Part shown: one piece after another, positions 7,015 through 13,034 of the stretch
How the letters are laid out: each line of letters starts with the position of its first letter
Position numbering within the stretch: position 1 is the first letter of the stretch
Assembly (NCBI GenBank): GCA_051954935.1
Contig: JBQCHG010000011.1
Location: forward strand, 1 to 13,603
Reading direction: 5' to 3'
Length of the DNA: 13,603 bases
From: 66-474 sp051954935
Lineage (GTDB): Bacteria > Pseudomonadota > Gammaproteobacteria > Xanthomonadales > Rhodanobacteraceae
Notes under the pieces: model-generated
Seen by the model: the letters and a program-made list of their open reading frames with translations, nothing else
What the model was told of the DNA's origin: nothing
Database searches by the model: none
Program-made: the position numbers and the translations under genes

Positions 7015-7500
7015 ATGAACTACGGATTGCACGCGAGCGAGTTGCTCAGGCAAGAACATCGCCAGGTCGAAGCGTTGTTTTCGCGCTACGAAAGCACCGC
7101 CGAGGACGCTCCGGAACGTCCGCGCCTGCTCAGCCAGATCGCGATGGCGCTCTCGGTGCACATGCGCGTGCAGGAGGAGGTATTCCATCCTGCCGCGCGC
7201 GATGCGCTGGATGCGGATGGGCGGGAACTGCTCGACGAGGCCGCGGTCGAGAACGTATCGCAGAAATATTTTTTGATCGAGCTGATTACCTCGCACAAGT
7301 CCGATCGATTGTTCAAGGCACGCATCAAGGTGATCCGCAAGCACTTCCGCCACCACGTGCGTGAGGAGGAGCAACGCATTCTGCCGTTGCTGGATTCCAG
7401 CCGGCTCGACCAGGCCGCGTTGGGTTTGCAGATCGTGGCCTGCCGCGAGGCGATGCTGGCCGCCGCCGCAGGCGTGGTGGAGGAACAGGTCGACGATTGA
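7015..7500 (+). CDS. Hemerythrin-like HHE-domain protein
   Basis: This is a soluble 161-residue four-helix protein of the HHE cation-binding type. Such proteins bind a diiron centre and O2, NO or iron; the role in this host is unknown. Ligand-like segments are EHRQVEALF (His15), SVHMRVQEEVFHP (His49, Glu54/55, His58) and KHFRHHVREEEQRILP (His110, His113/114, Glu117-119). In many relatives the third helix carries an EH pair followed by a Lys-Leu-Ile stretch. Here the matching place reads VENVSQKYFLIELI, so a ligand His appears to be Asn80; this rests on my memory of the family. The ATG at 7015 has GAGG eight bases upstream and is preferred over the TTG at 7009. The gene has its own sigma-54 promoter and intrinsic terminator, so it is a single-gene unit. 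Confidence 0.88.
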   Translation: MNYGLHASELLRQEHRQVEALFSRYESTAEDAPERPRLLSQIAMALSVHMRVQEEVFHPAARDALDADGRELLDEAAVENVSQKYFLIELITSHKSDRLFKARIKVIRKHFRHHVREEEQRILPLLDSSRLDQAALGLQIVACREAMLAAAAGVVEEQVDD

Positions 7501-7508
7501 AGAGATGT

Positions 7509-7533
7509 TGCAGCCATGGATGGCTGCATTTTT
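7509..7533 (+). terminator. Intrinsic terminator of the hemerythrin-like gene
   Basis: TGCAGCCA (7509-7516) and TGGCTGCA (7521-7528) form a perfect eight-base stem around a TGGA loop. Five T follow directly (7529-7533), beginning nine bases after the gene's stop. This is a textbook Rho-independent terminator. It is also the first element of the repeat at 7511-7616. Confidence 0.85.
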
Positions 7534-7616
7534 GATCCTCGCGTTCATGGATGAACACACGAAGACGGGGCAGCCATGGAAGACCGCCCTTTGATCTTCG
7601 CGTGCATGGAAGCACG
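7511..7616. repeat. Imperfect 60-bp tandem repeat with CATGGA palindromes
   Basis: A unit starting CAGCCATGGA at 7511 is repeated at 7571. After a one-base gap, both units continue with TTTGATC, TCGCGT and a second CATGGA element. The second elements are inverted repeats: GTTCATGGATGAAC (7543-7556) and GTGCATGGAAGCAC (7602-7615). Between them the third stem pair changes from T-A to G-C on both sides, a compensatory change that points to a selected hairpin. The region lies between the hemerythrin and BON genes and would be part of the BON leader if transcription starts upstream. Confidence 0.7.
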
Positions 7617-7646
7617 CAATGTCAGTGGAAGCCTATGGAGCAGTCT

Positions 7647-8606
7647 ATGGAACGACATCATCAGCAGGGCAGCGGACGCAACGAGCGTTACGGCAGCGGC
7701 CGCGAGCGCATGCGTGGCTTGGGCGGCGAATGGTATGGGCGCGATGCGCGCGGGCAATCGCGGCATCAGCGCTGGAGCGGCGATCGGGATCGCGAGTATT
7801 CGGCAAGCGGCGATTTCTGGGACGAGGATCTGGGCGATTACGGCGGCTATGGCGAATACGGTGGCGGTCGTGATCAGTCGTGGGCCAGCCAAGGCTATCG
7901 ACGCGGGCAGGGCAGCAATGAGGACGAGTTTTCGCGCAGCCAGCGCTATCGCTCGGGCGGCGATCAATCCTCGTTCCGTGCCGGCAGCCGCTCGGGAGAG
8001 TACGGCGATTACGGAGACCTGGCCGGCGACACGCGTTCGGGCGCGTACCGCAACTACGGCAGCCTGCGCAATAGCGGACGCAGTACCAGCAGCTACGGTG
8101 ATTACGGATACCGCACGGGCGAGACGGGTTGGGGTGGCGAAGGCGGGCTCGAGCGCGGCTATCGCGGCGACTACGAGAGCATGCAAGGCCGGCAGCCGCG
8201 CGGTGGCGGTCGCGAGCACGAGCAGATGCGCAGTTTCCGCGGCCGCGGCCCGAAGAACTACACCCGCTCGGACGACCGCATCCGCGAGGATATCAACGAA
8301 CAGTTGATGGATGCCGACGACGTCGACGCCAGCGATGTTTCCGTCGACGTCAAGGATGGCGTGGTCACGCTCAGTGGCAGCGTCGAGCAGCGGTGGCTGA
8401 AACACCGCATCGAGGACATGGCCGACAACTGCAGCGGAGTCAAGGACGTGAGGAACGAAATTCGCGTGCAATCGCGAAGCGACTGGCCCTACGACAAGCA
8501 GCAGGTGACCGGCGGACTGGGTTCCACGTCGTCGCAAGGTACATCCGCCACCCCCGGCGGTGTCTCAAGTTCCTCTCGCAGCCAGACCGGAACTTCGGCG
8601 CATTGA
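7647..8606 (+). CDS. BON-domain protein with Gly/Tyr/Arg-rich low-complexity region
   Basis: The 319-residue protein has two parts. Residues 1-205 are low complexity, rich in Gly, Arg, Ser, Tyr, Asp and Gln, with motifs such as GDYGGYGEYGGG, GEYGDYGDL, SYGDYGY and FRGRG. Residues 207-275 are a BON domain (SDDRIREDINEQLMD, DVSVDVKDGVVTLSG with Gly244, WLKHRIEDMAD, GVKDVRNEIRV). BON domains bind membranes or other macromolecules and occur in stress proteins such as OsmY. The tail is Ser/Thr/Gly-rich. There is no signal peptide or lipobox, so a cytoplasmic place is likely. The ATG at 7647 has GGAG six bases upstream and is preferred over those at 7551 and 7635. Similar BON proteins with disordered N-termini are common in high-GC proteobacteria. 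The function here is unknown. Confidence 0.88.
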   Translation: MERHHQQGSGRNERYGSGRERMRGLGGEWYGRDARGQSRHQRWSGDRDREYSASGDFWDEDLGDYGGYGEYGGGRDQSWASQGYRRGQGSNEDEFSRSQRYRSGGDQSSFRAGSRSGEYGDYGDLAGDTRSGAYRNYGSLRNSGRSTSSYGDYGYRTGETGWGGEGGLERGYRGDYESMQGRQPRGGGREHEQMRSFRGRGPKNYTRSDDRIREDINEQLMDADDVDASDVSVDVKDGVVTLSGSVEQRWLKHRIEDMADNCSGVKDVRNEIRVQSRSDWPYDKQQVTGGLGSTSSQGTSATPGGVSSSSRSQTGTSAH

Positions 8607-8625
8607 GAACCCGGGGTGCGGACGG

Positions 8626-8652
8626 GGCGCCCTCTCCGCAGTAGGGGGCGCC
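8626..8652. terminator. Hairpin between the convergent BON and receiver genes
   Basis: GGCGCCC (8626-8632) pairs with GGGCGCC (8646-8652). A G-T and a C-G pair extend the stem inward to nine, with a loop of about nine bases. It lies between two genes that end toward each other and could stop transcription from both sides, but no T-run follows on either strand. Confidence 0.4.
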
Positions 8653-8656
8653 TTCG

Positions 8657-9115
8657 TCAGTGCGGCGCAGGCTGGGGGCGCACGGGGTGCGCCGGCCAGA
8701 GAAGGCGCGGATTGCCGGCTGGCGGAGTCCTGGATTTGGCGCGAATGCCGAGCAGGCGCAACACCTCGATGGACTTGACCGGCCGCACCAGATGACCGAC
8801 GTGGCGAAAGCCGCATTGCTCCAGCTGGAACCGCTCCCGATCGCAGGACAGCAACGCGGTGATCTCGATTGGCGGGCCATCCGACGCACTTGCGTAGCGC
8901 AGCAGTTCAGACCCGCACTCGCGCAGGAGGGCGATGTCGATCAGGATGGCCGAGGGCCGGGGCGCCTTCGGTGTCGGTGAGGCAAGCCGCGCGATAAGCG
9001 CGGCGCTGCTGCGGAGATAGAAGATCGGGCAATCGAAGCCGGCGTTGCGGATGGCGAGCAGCGTTGACTGGGCCTGGTCCAGGTCGCGGTCGGCGATGAT
9101 CAGTGTATCGGGCAT
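8657..9115 (-). CDS. Stand-alone receiver-like protein
   Basis: This is a 152-residue CheY-like fold without an output domain. LIIADRD gives the acidic pocket, Asp60 in AILIDIALL is in the phospho-acceptor place, and Thr86 in IEITALL is in the switch place. The usual Lys-Pro is replaced by Arg111-Pro112 (LVRPVKS), so phosphorylation-driven switching may be altered. The tail after residue 125 is Pro/Arg-rich and probably disordered. The ATG at 9115 has GGAGG eight bases upstream; the longer open frame back to 9607 is the shadow of the isochorismatase gene. It is preceded by a sigma-54 element, unlike the other receivers here, and it is less similar to them than they are to each other. A partner cannot be read from the sequence; the sensorless kinase at 9925 is the nearest candidate. 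Confidence 0.85.
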   Translation of the reverse strand: MPDTLIIADRDLDQAQSTLLAIRNAGFDCPIFYLRSSAALIARLASPTPKAPRPSAILIDIALLRECGSELLRYASASDGPPIEITALLSCDRERFQLEQCGFRHVGHLVRPVKSIEVLRLLGIRAKSRTPPAGNPRLLWPAHPVRPQPAPH

Positions 9116-9151
9116 GGCGCATTCCTCCCTGAAGCGCATCAACTCCGTTAT

Positions 9152-9168
9152 CGCAAGTAGCGTGCCAT
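9152..9168 (-). promoter_or_regulatory. Sigma-54 (-24/-12) promoter of the stand-alone receiver
   Basis: Read on the minus strand the site is ATGGCACG-CTAC-TTGCG. It matches TGGCACG-N4-TTGC fully, with the -24 GG at 9166-9165 and the -12 GC at 9154-9153. A start near 9141 gives a leader of about 26 bases containing GGAGG (9128-9124) before the ATG at 9115. The geometry is nearly the same as at the other two sites in the window. Confidence 0.8.
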
Positions 9169-9261
9169 GGAATCGGAGCGCGCCAGCCCGCATCCTGCAT
9201 GAACTCGCGTTGGCCGAGCGCCGGTTCCGTCTTGCATTTTTTGCGCACGCGCGAATTTCTT

Positions 9262-9825
9262 TCAGCATTCCCCTGAAATTTCGCTGGCCGGCGAAACCCG
9301 CACGCCCAGCACTTCGCTCATATGGTCGAGGGCGCGTTGCTTGCGCGCGTCGGTAATCGAGGCAATCGCATCCGCCGGCACCCACAGCTGGTAGTTGCGA
9401 ATGTGCGCATCCATGGCCGTCGTCAGAATGCACTGGTCGCCGGTGATGCCGGCCAGCGCGAGATGCGATACCTTCAGGTGGTCCAGCAGGGTCGCCAGCG
9501 CGGTTTGATAGAAACCCGACTGTGCCGGTTTCAGCACGAAGTAGTCCGAGCCGCGCGGCCTCAGGCGCGCGGCGATCCTGGCGCCGGCCGCGTCCTCGCG
9601 GCTGCACCGGGCGATCACTTCATCGAAGTCCGAACGCCAGCGCCCGAAGTTGTCGTTGACGTAGATCACCGGTCGCTGGGCGGCGTCGTAGCGGGCACGC
9701 AGCGCTTCGATCGCATCGGCCACCGGGCCCATCTGCCCGGCCAGCCGATCGCCGCCGGGAAACGCGAAATCATTGATGACATCGATGATCAGCAGGGCGC
9801 TGCCGGATGGGATCTGCGACGGCAT
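9262..9825 (-). CDS. Isochorismatase-family cysteine hydrolase
   Basis: This 187-residue cytoplasmic enzyme belongs to the isochorismatase/nicotinamidase superfamily. The catalytic triad is visible: Asp15 in ALLIIDVINDF, Lys99 in FVLKPAQSGFYQT and Cys132 in AGITGDQCILTTAMDA. The residues before Cys132 (ITGDQC) fit the usual non-prolyl cis-peptide region. The substrate is not clear: the metal-binding pattern of nicotinamidases was not recognised, and there is no aryl-carrier domain as in EntB. The ATG at 9825 puts the first strand at the usual place but lacks a good Shine-Dalgarno. The frame is open to 9930, but that would overlap the divergent kinase start. Its stop is 146 bases upstream of the receiver-like gene on the same strand, which has its own promoter. 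Confidence 0.9.
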   Translation of the reverse strand: MPSQIPSGSALLIIDVINDFAFPGGDRLAGQMGPVADAIEALRARYDAAQRPVIYVNDNFGRWRSDFDEVIARCSREDAAGARIAARLRPRGSDYFVLKPAQSGFYQTALATLLDHLKVSHLALAGITGDQCILTTAMDAHIRNYQLWVPADAIASITDARKQRALDHMSEVLGVRVSPASEISGEC

Positions 9826-9892
9826 CCGCAGATTCTGTGGCGCAGACCGTCCAGAAACGATCAAGGCTTGTGTTTTCCGTGCGTGGCAGGCG

Positions 9893-9898
9893 CATAAT
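9893..9898 (+). promoter_or_regulatory. Possible -10 box for the sensorless kinase
   Basis: CATAAT matches the sigma-70 -10 consensus at five of six positions and lies 27 bases upstream of the kinase ATG at 9925. The -35 region is weak (TTGTGT at 9868-9873, with a 19-base spacer). The overlapping GATTAT on the other strand could serve the divergent isochorismatase-family gene. Confidence 0.35.
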
Positions 9899-9924
9899 CG
9901 TCCGGTCGTCCGCAGGGAAGCAGC

Positions 9925-10617
9925 ATGCATCTACCCGCCAGCCCCGCAGAGGAAAAGGCATCGCGCACGGGATCCGTCGCGGACGCCGGCGTCGCTCAGG
10001 TGATCGGCGATCTCGCGCACGAGCTGGTCAATCCGCTCAACGCCGCGGCGATGAGCACCGAGTTGGCCAAGCTGATGCTCTCGCGCGGCCAGTACGAAAA
10101 AGCCGGCGAGGCGCTGGACAGGATCGGCGGGGACTGCATGCGCTGCGCGCGCATCCTGCGCGACGCGCAGGACTACCTGACCGTCACCATCAACGGGCCC
10201 GAACATGGCATGGATCCGGCCGTGCCACTGGACGAAGCCTCGCGCATGTTGAGCGACCGCGGCGAGATAGTGAGCGACGCATCCTTGGGCGCATTCAAGA
10301 TGGATGGCGATCCGATCGCATTGCGGCGGATGTTCACCGAACTGCTGCGCAACGCCTTCGACCACGGCGCGACCCGCGTGGAAATCCATGCCGGACGCAC
10401 GGGCGATGCGCTCCACATCCGCATCGCCGACAACGGCCCGGGCGTAAAGCCGGCACATTTGCAGCGCGTTTTCGACCCGTTCTTCTCGACCAAACGCGAC
10501 CAGCACAGCGGAGTGGGTCTGTCGATCGCACGCCGGATCGCACGCGCGCACGGCGGCGAGCTCAGCGCGGAGAGCAGCGGGGGCGGGGCGGTGTTCCGCG
10601 TGACCCTGCCACTGTAG
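9925..10617 (+). CDS. Small soluble histidine kinase without sensor domain
   Basis: The protein has 230 residues: a HisKA dimerisation helix pair and a HATPase_c domain, with no PAS, GAF, receiver or membrane segment. The phospho-acceptor is His32 in GDLAHELVNPLNAA. The N-box is ELLRNAFDH (Asn143), G1 is DNGPGV (169-174), the F-box is VFDPFFSTK and G2 is GVGLSIARRI. All ATP-site motifs are intact, so it should be active. With only 20-odd residues before the H-box, it must get its signal through a partner protein or through its own dimer interface. The ATG at 9925 has AGGGAAG five bases upstream. It is of the classical HisKA type, unlike the two HWE kinases. It has no adjacent receiver on its own strand; the receiver-like gene at 8657-9115 is nearby on the other strand. 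Confidence 0.92.
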   Translation: MHLPASPAEEKASRTGSVADAGVAQVIGDLAHELVNPLNAAAMSTELAKLMLSRGQYEKAGEALDRIGGDCMRCARILRDAQDYLTVTINGPEHGMDPAVPLDEASRMLSDRGEIVSDASLGAFKMDGDPIALRRMFTELLRNAFDHGATRVEIHAGRTGDALHIRIADNGPGVKPAHLQRVFDPFFSTKRDQHSGVGLSIARRIARAHGGELSAESSGGGAVFRVTLPL

Positions 10618-10634
10618 CGTGCGCTCGCGCCGGC

Positions 10635-10865
10635 TCAGTGTCGCTGCCGTGCAAGCAGGCCGACATTGGAAACGATGAAGGGCGTCAGGTAATCCAACGC
10701 AATCTTGGCGTCGAGACGCGCGTCCAGACCGTCGCGCCAAAGCTCATCGCCGTGGTTGAACGCCGTGAGCCAGGTACCCACGACCAAGGCGAGAAGCGCA
10801 GTGCGGCGGAGGTGCACCGGCCGCAGGGCGATCGCAACGAGTTCGCGCGCGCGTGGCTTTCCCAT
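10635..10865 (-). CDS. NrtS-like small membrane protein
   Basis: This is a 76-residue protein with two membrane segments (about 22-37 and 55-72). The motifs ALLALVVGTWLTAFNHGD and KIALDYLTPFIVSNVG match the pattern I know from NrtS, a short protein family linked to nitrate/nitrite transport and often called a putative nitrate/nitrite transporter. The family evidence for that role is limited. The ATG at 10865 gives the normal length; the frame is open to 10943 but the added residues look non-coding. No strong Shine-Dalgarno is seen. It converges with the sensorless kinase, leaving 17 bases between stops, and diverges from the second HWE kinase. No nitrate-assimilation genes are in the window. 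Confidence 0.65.
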   Translation of the reverse strand: MGKPRARELVAIALRPVHLRRTALLALVVGTWLTAFNHGDELWRDGLDARLDAKIALDYLTPFIVSNVGLLARQRH

Positions 10866-10954
10866 GGCGCCGCAGCATACACGAGCGTTAGGCCGGAACT
10901 GCGTGGCTCGCGCAGCCCCGTGAATCTGCGCACGGCCGGGCATGTGCGGGGCTC

Positions 10955-10999
10955 ATGTGTTCACATCGTGAAGGGTCCCATCCATCTTGCTCACATGTG
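10955..10999. promoter_or_regulatory. Two CACAT-type palindromes upstream of the second HWE kinase
   Basis: ATGTGTTCACAT (10955-10966, arms ATGTG/CACAT) and CACATGTG (10992-10999) have centres 35 bp apart in the gap between NrtS and the kinase. They share the CACAT half-site and could bind one regulator. There is no known family match I can name, and chance is possible. Confidence 0.3.
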
Positions 11000-11042
11000 T
11001 ATGATGGTCAATTCAGGGGTGCAGCTGACGTCAGTTGCTGGC

Positions 11043-12548
11043 ATGGATGCCATGATCTTCAAACACTCGCATTCCGATAACTCACCCGGCCGCTTCGATT
11101 TTCTCCACGCGCGTGGCGAACTGGCGCGGCTGATCCGCGAAAAGGACTGGTCGAAAAACCCGCTCGGCGCGGCCGAGCGCTGGCCACGGACGCTCAAGGT
11201 TGCGCTGGCAATCTGCCTCAACTCGAAATTCGCCACCTACGTGTGGTGGGGCGAGGACCTGATCCAGCTGTACAACGATGCCGCTGTCGGGCACTTGCGC
11301 AGGAAGCATCCCGGGTGCCTGGGCGTTCCGGCGCGACAGTGCTGGAGCGAGGTGTGGCCGGAAACGGGGCCGCTGGTGGAAAGGGTGCTCGCCACCGGCG
11401 AAGCGGTACGCGAGGAGAACTTCGAGGTAGTCCCCAAGCGCGACAAAACGCTCGACTCCGCGTGGTTCACCTTCGGCTGCACGCCGCTGCGCGATGAAGG
11501 CAGCAACATCGCCGGCCTGTTCATCACCTCCATCGAAACCACCGAGCAAATGCGTGCAGCGGCGGCCCTGCAAGCAAGCGAGGCACGCCTGCACGCAATC
11601 ATCCAGAGCGCCACCGAGTACGCGATCGTGACCCTGGACGCGCAGGGGCGCATCACCAGCTGGAATTCCGGTGCCGAGAGTGTGCTCGGCTACAGCGAGG
11701 AAGAGGCAATCGGCCAGCCCGGCGAAATCTTCTTCACCCCGGAAGATCGCGCTTCCGAGCTGCCCGCAATCGAGATGACCCTCGCCCGCGAAGAGGGCCG
11801 CGCCAGCGACGAGCGCTGGCACGTGCGCAAGGATGGCTCGCTGTTCTGGGGATCGGGAGTGATGCTGCCGGTGGAGGGCCACAAGCGGGATCGCTACCTG
11901 AAGATTTTCCGCGACAGCACGCGCGAGCGTCTCGCCCAGCAGCGCCAGGAATTCCTGACCGAGGAATTGAACCACCGCGTCAAGAACACGATGGCCATCG
12001 TGCAATCGGTCGCGATGCAGACCCTGCGCCAGTCGGCCACTGTCGAGGAGGCGCGCGAAGCGCTGGAATCGCGGCTTGTCGCGCTGGGCCGCGCACACGA
12101 CATTCTCGTCGCGACGAATTGGCGGGGCGGCGATCTGCGCGAGACGATCGAAGGTGTTCTGCGCATGATCCTGGACGAGGCGCTAGGAACGCGTGTACAT
12201 CTGCACGGCCCGGATATCCATCTGGAACCCGGACCCTTGCTTGGGTTGACGCTGGCACTGCACGAACTTGCGACCAATGCCATCAAGCACGGCGCGATGT
12301 CCAACGCCGGCGGACGTATCGAAATACGCTGGGAAATCACCGAAGATACGCTTCGCTGTTTCCGGCTACGCTGGGTGGAACGAGACGGTCCGCCGGTGGA
12401 ACCGCCGCGCAAGCGCGGGTTCGGCTCGCGCGTGATCGAGGAAGGCCTTGCGCACGAGTTCGATGGCAGGGTGGAATTGAAGTTCGCGAGGGAAGGGCTG
12501 GAGTGCACCATCCGGGCACCCTTGCGCGAAATCACGGGCGAGCGATGA
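11043..12548 (+). CDS. HWE-family sensor histidine kinase, two PAS domains
   Basis: This is a soluble kinase of 501 residues from the ATG at 11043. The first domain (about 18-170) is the PAS-like domain common at the N-terminus of HWE kinases, with DWSKNPLG, WPRTLKVAL, YVWWGEDLIQLYNDA and a TTEQM end. PAS2 spans about 180-295 (IIQSATEYAIVTLD, NSGAESVLGYSEEE). The core has the phospho-acceptor His311 in EELNHRVKNTMAIVQS, the N-box LHELATNAIKHGAMS with His407, the WxE signature Trp444-Val-Glu446, and the G-box GFGSRVIEEG. It has no membrane helix. The start is uncertain: ATGs at 10995, 11001, 11004, 11043 and 11052 are in frame and none has a good Shine-Dalgarno; the domain begins soon after 11052. 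The open frame back to 9807 is a shadow. It overlaps the next receiver gene by ATGA and surely works with it. Confidence 0.92.
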   Translation: MDAMIFKHSHSDNSPGRFDFLHARGELARLIREKDWSKNPLGAAERWPRTLKVALAICLNSKFATYVWWGEDLIQLYNDAAVGHLRRKHPGCLGVPARQCWSEVWPETGPLVERVLATGEAVREENFEVVPKRDKTLDSAWFTFGCTPLRDEGSNIAGLFITSIETTEQMRAAAALQASEARLHAIIQSATEYAIVTLDAQGRITSWNSGAESVLGYSEEEAIGQPGEIFFTPEDRASELPAIEMTLAREEGRASDERWHVRKDGSLFWGSGVMLPVEGHKRDRYLKIFRDSTRERLAQQRQEFLTEELNHRVKNTMAIVQSVAMQTLRQSATVEEAREALESRLVALGRAHDILVATNWRGGDLRETIEGVLRMILDEALGTRVHLHGPDIHLEPGPLLGLTLALHELATNAIKHGAMSNAGGRIEIRWEITEDTLRCFRLRWVERDGPPVEPPRKRGFGSRVIEEGLAHEFDGRVELKFAREGLECTIRAPLREITGER

Positions 12549-12925
12549 TGACCTCTCTGGGAAACGATCTGAAAGGCTGCCGCGTCCTCATCGTCGAGGA
12601 TGACGTGCGCATCAGCATGCTGATGCAGGAATCGCTGGAGGAAATGGGTTGCGAGGTGGCCGGCACCGCGATGCTTTTCGATGATGCCTTCGACATGGCG
12701 GCATCCCAGCCCTTCGATGTCGCACTGCTGGATATCAGTTTGAACGGCGAGCTGAGTTACCCGGTGGCAGAGGCAATGCTCGATCGCAACCAGAAGTTCG
12801 TATTCGTTACCGGCCACGTCATGGAAACCCTGCCGGCGCCGTTCCAGGGCACGCCCGTGCTGCACAAACCGTTCGGGCTGCGCGAGCTGCAGAATGTGTT
12901 GCGCATGGCGCTGTCCGGGCGCTGA
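12545..12925 (+). CDS. Single-domain response regulator overlapping the HWE kinase
   Basis: This is a 126-residue receiver without output domain. It has the acidic pocket Glu18-Asp19-Asp20 (IVEDD), phospho-acceptor Asp63 (LLDIS), switch Thr89 (VTGH) and Lys108 (HKPF). The strand FVFVTGH lacks the aromatic after the TG found in its two relatives (His in place of Tyr). The ATG at 12545 overlaps the kinase TGA (12546-12548), so the two genes are translationally coupled. A second ATG at 12548 is possible. It is the expected phosphate acceptor of the kinase. It is a close relative of the receivers at 5664 and 13035. Confidence 0.93.
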   Translation: MMTSLGNDLKGCRVLIVEDDVRISMLMQESLEEMGCEVAGTAMLFDDAFDMAASQPFDVALLDISLNGELSYPVAEAMLDRNQKFVFVTGHVMETLPAPFQGTPVLHKPFGLRELQNVLRMALSGR

Positions 12926-12955
12926 CGTTCAGTCACGTAAACTTTCTCAACAAGT

Positions 12956-13020
12956 GTGAAGAAGGGCTTCACGGAAGTGAAAGCCGCTGTATGCTTGGCG
13001 TGCACTCGCGGACAGCGAGT
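12956..13020 (+). promoter_or_regulatory. Structured leader/promoter region of the third receiver
   Basis: GTGAAG (12956-12961), CTTCAC (12967-12972) and GTGAA (12977-12981) are arranged so that the middle arm can pair with either neighbour. TTCACG (12968-12973) and TATGCT (12990-12995) are separated by 16 bases and each match sigma-70 hexamers at four of six positions, so the palindrome would cover the -35. A further perfect six-base stem, ACTCGC/GCGAGT (13004-13020), lies just before the AGGGGA ribosome binding site at 13025-13030. Promoter and operator roles are inferred. Confidence 0.4.
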
Positions 13021-13034
13021 CGGCAGGGGAAAGC

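Noticed and set aside
7545..8537. 330-residue Ala-rich minus-strand open frame opposite the BON gene
   Set aside because: Its Ala/Val/Ile monotony comes from reading the Gly/Tyr/Arg-rich repeats backward; it has no ribosome binding site and no domain.
9289..9296. TTTCGCCG octamer shared upstream of all three sigma-54 promoters
   Set aside because: Distances from the promoters differ (about 60, 125 and 175 bases) and one copy lies inside a coding region; chance in GC-rich DNA is likely.
11026..11033. TGACGTCA palindrome before the second HWE kinase
   Set aside because: It looks like a eukaryotic CRE site, but an eight-base palindrome alone is expected by chance and no bacterial regulator match is known to me.
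9807..11042. Long open frame running into the second HWE kinase from upstream
   Set aside because: It lies across the sensorless kinase and the NrtS gene in another frame, reads as Arg-rich low-quality protein, and the kinase domains begin only after about 11050.
12995..13009. TTGGCGTG-like sigma-54 site before the third receiver
   Set aside because: The GG-GC spacing is one base short and the -12 part is CTCGC rather than TTGC.
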